Assembly (NCBI GenBank): GCA_021828605.1
Contig: JAJZEG010000228.1
Location: 1 to 12,147, forward strand
Reading direction: 5' to 3'
Length of the DNA stretch: 12,147 nt
From: Pseudomonadota bacterium
GTDB lineage: Bacteria > Pseudomonadota > Alphaproteobacteria > Acetobacterales > Acetobacteraceae
Below, in pieces: positions 7,366-12,147 of the stretch. The translations under genes and the position numbers were made by a program. Under the pieces are notes generated by a model. That model searched no databases and was not told the DNA's origin. It saw only the letters and a list, made by a program, of their open reading frames with translations. Positions within the stretch are counted from its first letter, which is position 1; the number at the start of each line of letters is the position of its first letter.

Positions 7366-9822
7366 TCACATCGCGCCCGACAATGCCAGACCCGGAAATT
7401 CGCCCGAGGGATCATCCAGGCAATCGGCGAGGAGTGCCGTGGTCTCGGCGAGCAACGCCTCCTCGGCGCTGAGCCCGGCGATCCGTTCGCGGCCGATTTC
7501 CAGCAGCACCGGCACCGCGAGCGGCGAGACGCGCGGCAAGGCCCGATGGGTAAGTCGCCCATCGATCCGCTCCAGCATGCCCGCGATCCGCGCCAGATCG
7601 ACCAGCCCGTGAGCGGCATCGGCGCGAGTGGCGCGGAGCAGAATATGGTTGGGGTCATGTTTGCGCAGGACATCATAAATTAAATCGGTATTGATCGTGA
7701 TCTGTCTACGGTTGCGCTCGCCGCTGAGATGCACCCGATCAATTAAACCGGCAATCACCGCGACCGCGCGAAAACTGCGCTTGAGCATCGCACTCTCGGC
7801 GAGCCATTCCTCCAAATCATCGCCGAGCATATCGCGCGCAAACAGTCGGGCAATATCGGTAACCGGCCTCGCACTCCAAATGCCCAACACATAATCGGTC
7901 GCGACAAACCCGAGCGGTTGATCGCCAAACCGCTCCATTCGCTTGGTCAGCAGCATGCCCAGCGCCTGATGCGCCTGACGCCCCTCAAAGCAATAGGCCA
8001 CCAAATACCAGCGTCCGCCGCGCGGAAAGGTTTCTACCAGCAGATCATCAATCCCCGGCAACGCCGAGCGCAGCCTTTGCAATTCCAGCCACGCCCGCAC
8101 CGGCTCCGGTAAATCGTGCCATTGCGCGGGGTTCTGCAACAAGGCGCGGACCCGCTGCGCCAAATGCGTCGAAAGCGGCATCCGGCCGCCCATATAAGCC
8201 GGGATTTTCGGCTCACCGGCACCGCCATCGGTCGCGATCAGGGTGGTTTCGCGCAGCCCGACGAAGCGAAGCCGCCGTCCGGCAAATAAAAACGTATCGC
8301 CCGGGGCGAGCATCGAGGCGAAATATTCCTCAACCTCACCCAACATCGGCCCGCTGGCATGACCCAGACGCAATTTCAGCGTCGGCGCTTCGACAATCGT
8401 GCCAATATTCATCCGGCATTGCCGCACCACGCGCTGGTTCATCACCTGCACCCGCCCCGCCGCGTCGCGAAATAATTTGCGGTAGCGCTCATAGGCGGCA
8501 AGCGCGTAGCCGCCATTCTCGACATAAAGCAGCACATCGTCGAAATCGCTGCGCGGCAGCGCGGCATAAGGCTCCGCGCGGATGATTTCGGCGTATAAAT
8601 CATCAGGGTGAAACGGCCCCGCGCAGGCGCAGCCCAGCACATGCTGCGCCAACACATCGAGCGCGCCGGGGGGCGGCGCATCGCCATCCAACTCGCCCAA
8701 AGCCGCACTCGCCATCGCCGCCACACATTCGAGCACCTCGAACCGATTGGCGGGCACCAACACCGCGTGCGAGGCTTCATCCAGCCGGTGATTGGCGCGG
8801 CCCAAACGCTGCATCAGCCGCGCAACCCCTTTCGGCGCGGCCACTTGGATCACCTGATCCACCCCGGCCCAATCAATGCCCAAATCCAGCGACGAGGTCG
8901 CGACCACTGCGCGCAGGCTGCCCTGCGCCATCGCCGCCTCAACCCGCCGCCGCTGCTCAATCGCGAGGCTGCCATGATGCAGGGCAATCGGAATGGTTTC
9001 GCCATTATGCCGCCACAGCGCTTCGAACATCAGCTCGGCCTGCGCACGAGTATTGACGAACACGATGGTCATGGCGGCGGATTTAATGCGCTCCAAAATC
9101 GCCTCCGCCGCCATCAAGCCCATATGGCCCGCCCAAGGCATGCGCGTCGGTGCGATCAGCATGTCAATCACCGGCGGCGCGCCCGGCGCGGCGGTGATCA
9201 GCCGGGTTTGCGCCCCCCGACCATCGGGCGAAATCCACCGCCGCATCGCCTCGGGATGGGCAATGGTGGCGGACAGGCCGATGCGCGCAGCATTTGGGGC
9301 CAAATTATTCAATCGGCTCAAACACAGCGCCAGCTGATCGCCGCGCTTGGTGCCCGCGAGCGCATGCACCTCATCGATGACAATCATCCGCAATTGCGCG
9401 AAATAATCAGCGGCCTCGGGCGCATAGAGCAGGAGCGAAAGGCTTTCGGGGGTGGTGAGCAGAATTTGCGGCGGACGTTCGCGCTGGCGGGCGCGGCGAT
9501 TGGCGGGTGTGTCGCCGCTGCGGGTCTCAACCCGGATCGGCAAATTGAGCGCGTCGATCGGGGCCTGTAAATTGCGGGCAATATCGGTGGCCAGGGCTTT
9601 CAGCGGGCTGATATAGAGCGTGTGCAACGGGGCATCCGGCGCCTCGGCGAGCGCGATCAGGCTGGGCAGAAACCCGGCCAAGGTTTTGCCCGCGCCGGTC
9701 GGCGCAATCAGCAAAGCGTGCTCACCCGCTTGCGCTGCCGCCAAGGTTGCCAGCTGATGTGCGCGCACCTGCCAGCCGCGCGCGGCAAACCAGTCGGCAA
9801 AGCGGGAGGGGAGGAGACTCAT
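7366..9822 (-). CDS. Ligase-associated DEXH helicase, Lhr-Core type
   Basis: The 818-residue superfamily 2 helicase has RAHQ (20-23), Walker A PTGAGKT (41-47), DEVH (150-153), SAT (184-186), HHGSL (282-286), VATSSLDLGIDW (307-318) and the arginine-finger motif QRLGRANHR (338-346). The rest corresponds to the winged-helix and Lhr-specific core domains. Length matches the short Lhr family (about 800-850 residues), which lacks the long C-terminal extension of full Lhr. Known relatives are ATP-driven 3'-to-5' translocases acting on DNA or RNA:DNA duplexes, and they sit with the ligase, exonuclease and PdeM. The start at 9822 (MSLLPSRFADWFAARGW) fits the family N-terminus. ATGs at 9834 and near 9870 are alternatives; none has a good Shine-Dalgarno sequence. 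Confidence 0.94.
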   Translation of the reverse strand: MSLLPSRFADWFAARGWQVRAHQLATLAAAQAGEHALLIAPTGAGKTLAGFLPSLIALAEAPDAPLHTLYISPLKALATDIARNLQAPIDALNLPIRVETRSGDTPANRRARQRERPPQILLTTPESLSLLLYAPEAADYFAQLRMIVIDEVHALAGTKRGDQLALCLSRLNNLAPNAARIGLSATIAHPEAMRRWISPDGRGAQTRLITAAPGAPPVIDMLIAPTRMPWAGHMGLMAAEAILERIKSAAMTIVFVNTRAQAELMFEALWRHNGETIPIALHHGSLAIEQRRRVEAAMAQGSLRAVVATSSLDLGIDWAGVDQVIQVAAPKGVARLMQRLGRANHRLDEASHAVLVPANRFEVLECVAAMASAALGELDGDAPPPGALDVLAQHVLGCACAGPFHPDDLYAEIIRAEPYAALPRSDFDDVLLYVENGGYALAAYERYRKLFRDAAGRVQVMNQRVVRQCRMNIGTIVEAPTLKLRLGHASGPMLGEVEEYFASMLAPGDTFLFAGRRLRFVGLRETTLIATDGGAGEPKIPAYMGGRMPLSTHLAQRVRALLQNPAQWHDLPEPVRAWLELQRLRSALPGIDDLLVETFPRGGRWYLVAYCFEGRQAHQALGMLLTKRMERFGDQPLGFVATDYVLGIWSARPVTDIARLFARDMLGDDLEEWLAESAMLKRSFRAVAVIAGLIDRVHLSGERNRRQITINTDLIYDVLRKHDPNHILLRATRADAAHGLVDLARIAGMLERIDGRLTHRALPRVSPLAVPVLLEIGRERIAGLSAEEALLAETTALLADCLDDPSGEFPGLALSGAM

Positions 9823-9876
9823 CAACGGATGCATATTGGCAGGCTTTGCGAAACCCGCAATCCGACCCATCATAGG
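9823..9876. promoter_or_regulatory. Divergent intergenic region between helicase and exonuclease
   Basis: These 54 bases separate the two divergent arms of the repair cluster and must hold, or overlap, the start signals for both directions unless promoters lie inside the genes. On the minus strand TTGCGG, 17 bases, then AATATG is a weak sigma-70-like pair (about 3/6 matches each). It would place transcription start almost on the helicase ATG, i.e. a leaderless message. An imperfect inverted repeat around TTTGCGAAA lies in the middle. I found no convincing alphaproteobacterial LexA site (GTTC-N7-GTTC). Confidence 0.3.
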
Positions 9877-10899
9877 ATGATGGCGCCGCACCCCTCGACT
9901 TGGCTGCAACCCCGCGCGGAGGGATTATTTTGCATCCCCGGCGGGTTCTATATTGATCCGCTGCGCGCGGTTGATCGCGCGGTGATCACCCATGGTCACG
10001 CCGATCACGCGCGCCCTGGCCATGCGCAGGTGCTGGCCAGCGCCGAAACCCTGGCGATCATGACAATCCGCATGGGTCCAGGTCGGGCGGGCCTCACCCA
10101 GCAAGCTGCCGCCATGGGCGAGACCATCCGAATTAACGATGTTTCACTCCGCCTAGTTCCAGCCGGTCATGTGCTCGGCTCGTGCCAGATTGTGCTTGAT
10201 TATCAGGGCAGCCGGGCGGTGGTGTCGGGCGATTACAAACGCCAGCCCGACCCGACCTGTGCGGCGTTCGAGCCGGTGCGCTGTGATGTGTTTATCACCG
10301 AAGCGACCTTCGGCCTGCCGGTGTTTCATCATCCCGATGCCGGTGCGGAAATCGCCCGGCTGCTCGCCTCGCTCGCTTTGTTTCCCACCCGCGCCCATTT
10401 GATCGGCGCCTACGGGCTCGGCAAAACCCAAAGGCTGATCGCGCTGCTGCGGCAGGCTGGCTATGACGCGCCGATTTATTTGCACGGCGCGCTGGTCAAG
10501 CTCTGCGCGCTCTATGAGGAATGGGGGGTGAAATTAGGCGATTTGCGCCCGGCCACGGTTGCCGAGCGCGGTGCTTTGCACGGGGCGATTGTGCTCGCGC
10601 CACCCTCCGCCATCGCCGATCGCTGGGCGCGACGCCTCGATGATCCGGTGGTGGCGGCAGCGTCCGGTTGGATGGGGGTGCGCCAACGGGCCAAAGCCAG
10701 CCTGGTTGAATTGCCGCTGGTGATTTCCGATCACGCCGATTGGGCGGCAATCCTCGCCACCATTGCGCAAACCGAAGCGCCGGAAATTTGGGTCACTCAC
10801 GGCGCCGAAGCGGCCTTGATCCACCAGCTGGGCACTCTCGGCCTGCGCGGTCGCGCGCTGGCATTGATCGGCTATGGCGATGATCGTGAGGAATCGTGA
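9877..10899 (+). CDS. Ligase-associated exonuclease, MBL-fold (CPSF/SNM1-like)
   Basis: The 340-residue metallo-beta-lactamase-fold nuclease has the zinc motif HGHADH (39-44), PAGH (95-98, His98), SGDY (117-120, Asp119), TEATFG (141-146), SDHADW (284-289) and WVTHG (305-309). These are the motif 1-4 and A-C positions of the beta-CASP-like nucleases. The family is the putative exonuclease of the ligase-associated repair set. The glycine-rich GAYGLGKTQRL (177-187) is family-typical and should not be read as an ATP site without evidence. Two consecutive ATGs (9877 and 9880) begin the conserved N-terminus. The frame is open upstream to 9622, but that part is antisense to the helicase. TAGG just before the ATGs is a poor Shine-Dalgarno sequence. 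The ligase starts within its stop codon (GTGA), so the two are co-translated. Confidence 0.92.
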   Translation: MMAPHPSTWLQPRAEGLFCIPGGFYIDPLRAVDRAVITHGHADHARPGHAQVLASAETLAIMTIRMGPGRAGLTQQAAAMGETIRINDVSLRLVPAGHVLGSCQIVLDYQGSRAVVSGDYKRQPDPTCAAFEPVRCDVFITEATFGLPVFHHPDAGAEIARLLASLALFPTRAHLIGAYGLGKTQRLIALLRQAGYDAPIYLHGALVKLCALYEEWGVKLGDLRPATVAERGALHGAIVLAPPSAIADRWARRLDDPVVAAASGWMGVRQRAKASLVELPLVISDHADWAAILATIAQTEAPEIWVTHGAEAALIHQLGTLGLRGRALALIGYGDDREES

Positions 10900-12147
10900 A
10901 GGATTTTGCGCATCTGCTCGAACGCCTGCTCTACACGCCGGGCCGTCATGCCAAACTGACCCTGCTGGCTGATTTTTTCACCCGCCAACCCGATCCTGAA
11001 CGCGGCTTTGCCCTTGCCGCCATCGCGGGTGCGCTGGATTTTCCCGGTGCCAAACCGGCCATGCTGCGCGCGTTAGTGACCAGCCGGGTCGATCCGATCT
11101 TGTTCGCCTTGTCCTATGATTTTGTCGGGGATTTGGCCGAGACAATCGCGCTGATTTGGCCCACCCCCACCAGCCCCCCACAAACTAACGCACCGCTTGA
11201 TTTGGTCGAGGTGGTCAGCCAACTGCGCAGTGCCCCCCGCGCGGCCCTCCCCGATTTGCTGGCAAGCTGGCTGGATCGGAGCGATCAATCAACCCGGATC
11301 GCGCTCCTCAAATTGCTCACCGGGGGCTTGCGGGTCGGCGCCTCGCTGCGCCTCGCCAAATTGGCGCTGGCCCAGCGTTTTTCGGTGGATATCGCCGATA
11401 TCGAGGAAATCTGGCATGGTCTGACCCCGCCTTATCAGGCTTTATTCGACTGGCTCGAAGGGCGCAGTGCCCGGCCCGATCCGGGTGGGGCCCTGTTTCG
11501 CCCGCTGATGCTGGCCCAGCCGCTGGAAGCCAGTGACCGCGCGGATCTCGACTGGTCGGTCTATCGCGCGGAATGGAAATGGGATGGGATTCGCGTGCAA
11601 CTCGCCGCCAGCCCCGCCGAGCGCCGACTTTATTCGCGCGGCGCTGATGATATTTCGGCGGGCTTTCCCGAAATCACCGAGGCGATGGGGTTTCACGCGG
11701 TGCTGGATGGTGAATTGCTGGTGATCCGCGACGGGGTGGTCGCCCCCTTCGCTGATTTGCAACAAAGGCTGAACCGCAAAACCGTCTCGGCCCGCCAGCG
11801 CGCCGCCAATCCGGTAATGGTGCGGCTGTATGATATGTTATTCGAGGGCGACGAGGATTTGCGCGCCCTGCCGTTCGATGCCAGGCGTGCCCGGCTCGAA
11901 GCCTGGTTCGCGCGTACCCAGCCACATTGCCTTGATGTATCGCCGCAAATCCCGTTTCGCACCGAGGCCGATTTAGCGATTTTGCGCGATAATGCTCGCG
12001 CCGATGGCATTGAAGGGCTGATGCTCAAGGCGCGTCAAAGCCCGTATGTCGGGGGTCGTCCCAAGGGGCTGTGGTGGAAATGGAAGCGCGATCCGCTCAG
12101 CCTGGACTGCGTGCTGATGTATGCCCAGCGCGGCCATGGTCGGCGCA
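10896..12147 (+). CDS. ATP-dependent DNA ligase, C-terminus cut off by the window edge
   Basis: The frame starts at GTG 10896, overlaps the exonuclease stop (GTGA), and runs open to the right edge, giving 417 residues; the full family is usually a little over 500. An N-terminal helical DNA-binding domain (about 1-205) precedes the adenylation domain. EWKWDGIR (226-233) holds the nucleotidyl lysine K228, SRG is at 247-249, LDGELLV at 270-276, EGLMLKA at 373-379 and WWKWKRD at 393-399, which are nucleotidyltransferase motifs I, Ia, III, IV and V. The beginning of the OB-fold domain is present (LDCVLMYAQRGHGRR). It seals 5'-phosphate/3'-OH breaks using ATP, and pairs with the helicase, exonuclease and PdeM. 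It is a stand-alone ligase, not a LigD fusion, as far as can be seen. Confidence 0.94.
   Translation, partial: MKDFAHLLERLLYTPGRHAKLTLLADFFTRQPDPERGFALAAIAGALDFPGAKPAMLRALVTSRVDPILFALSYDFVGDLAETIALIWPTPTSPPQTNAPLDLVEVVSQLRSAPRAALPDLLASWLDRSDQSTRIALLKLLTGGLRVGASLRLAKLALAQRFSVDIADIEEIWHGLTPPYQALFDWLEGRSARPDPGGALFRPLMLAQPLEASDRADLDWSVYRAEWKWDGIRVQLAASPAERRLYSRGADDISAGFPEITEAMGFHAVLDGELLVIRDGVVAPFADLQQRLNRKTVSARQRAANPVMVRLYDMLFEGDEDLRALPFDARRARLEAWFARTQPHCLDVSPQIPFRTEADLAILRDNARADGIEGLMLKARQSPYVGGRPKGLWWKWKRDPLSLDCVLMYAQRGHGRR

Noticed and set aside
7353..7676. Upstream extension of PdeM by 108 codons
   Set aside because: The added part is Cys/Arg/Ser-rich, out-of-frame translation of the helicase C-terminus, whereas the PdeM fold starts just after 7352.
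8608..9570. Long plus-strand frame of 320 codons opposite the helicase
   Set aside because: It is rich in Arg, His, Gln and Pro with no motif, and lies entirely antisense to conserved helicase motifs: a GC-rich shadow frame.
9622..9876. Upstream extension of the exonuclease by 85 codons
   Set aside because: The added stretch is antisense to the helicase N-terminus and has no family similarity; the conserved exonuclease begins at 9877.

Overview
The window reads as chromosomal DNA of a GC-rich alphaproteobacterium; Rhodospirillales/Acetobacteraceae would fit, but that is an inference from gene content and codon use, not from a marker gene. It is almost entirely coding, with ten protein genes (two cut by the window edges). 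I see no RNA gene, transposon, CRISPR array or long repeat, and no gap over 60 bases between genes.

Right part (about 6663-12147): the four-gene 'ligase-associated' DNA repair set. On the plus strand lie an MBL-fold exonuclease (9877-10899) and an ATP-dependent DNA ligase (10896 to the right edge, C-terminus missing), overlapping by GTGA. Divergent from them on the minus strand, across only 54 bases, are an Lhr-Core-type DEVH helicase (7366-9822) and the metallophosphoesterase endonuclease PdeM (6663-7352). In Pseudomonas putida and other bacteria these four families are known as one nucleic-acid repair cluster.

Left part (about 1-6663): the minus strand runs on from pdeM without a break. 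First comes a class I photolyase (5245-6663, start overlapping the pdeM stop). Then come a COG2907-type FAD oxidoreductase (3926-5248), a DUF1365 protein (3132-3929), a cyclopropane-synthase-family SAM methyltransferase (1918-3135), a GPH/MelB-type transporter (577-1917), and a PPP-type metallophosphoesterase that leaves the window at base 1. The set photolyase / FAD oxidoreductase / DUF1365 / CFA-like methyltransferase / transporter resembles the lipid and photoprotection genes linked in Rhodobacter sphaeroides and relatives to the RpoE-ChrR singlet-oxygen response. Enzymes of this methyltransferase family also act there in methylated or furan fatty acid synthesis.

Taken together, eight minus-strand genes are packed head to tail with junctions of +13, -1, -4, -4, -4, 0 and +13 (or -8) bases. 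This suggests a single transcript joining strand-break repair, light-driven DNA repair and modification of unsaturated membrane acyl chains. The most interesting points are this physical merger, the loss of two bicarbonate-site residues in the methyltransferase, the same-frame TGA|TTG junction between methyltransferase and transporter, and the possibility that the 'sugar' symporter is really a lipid transporter.
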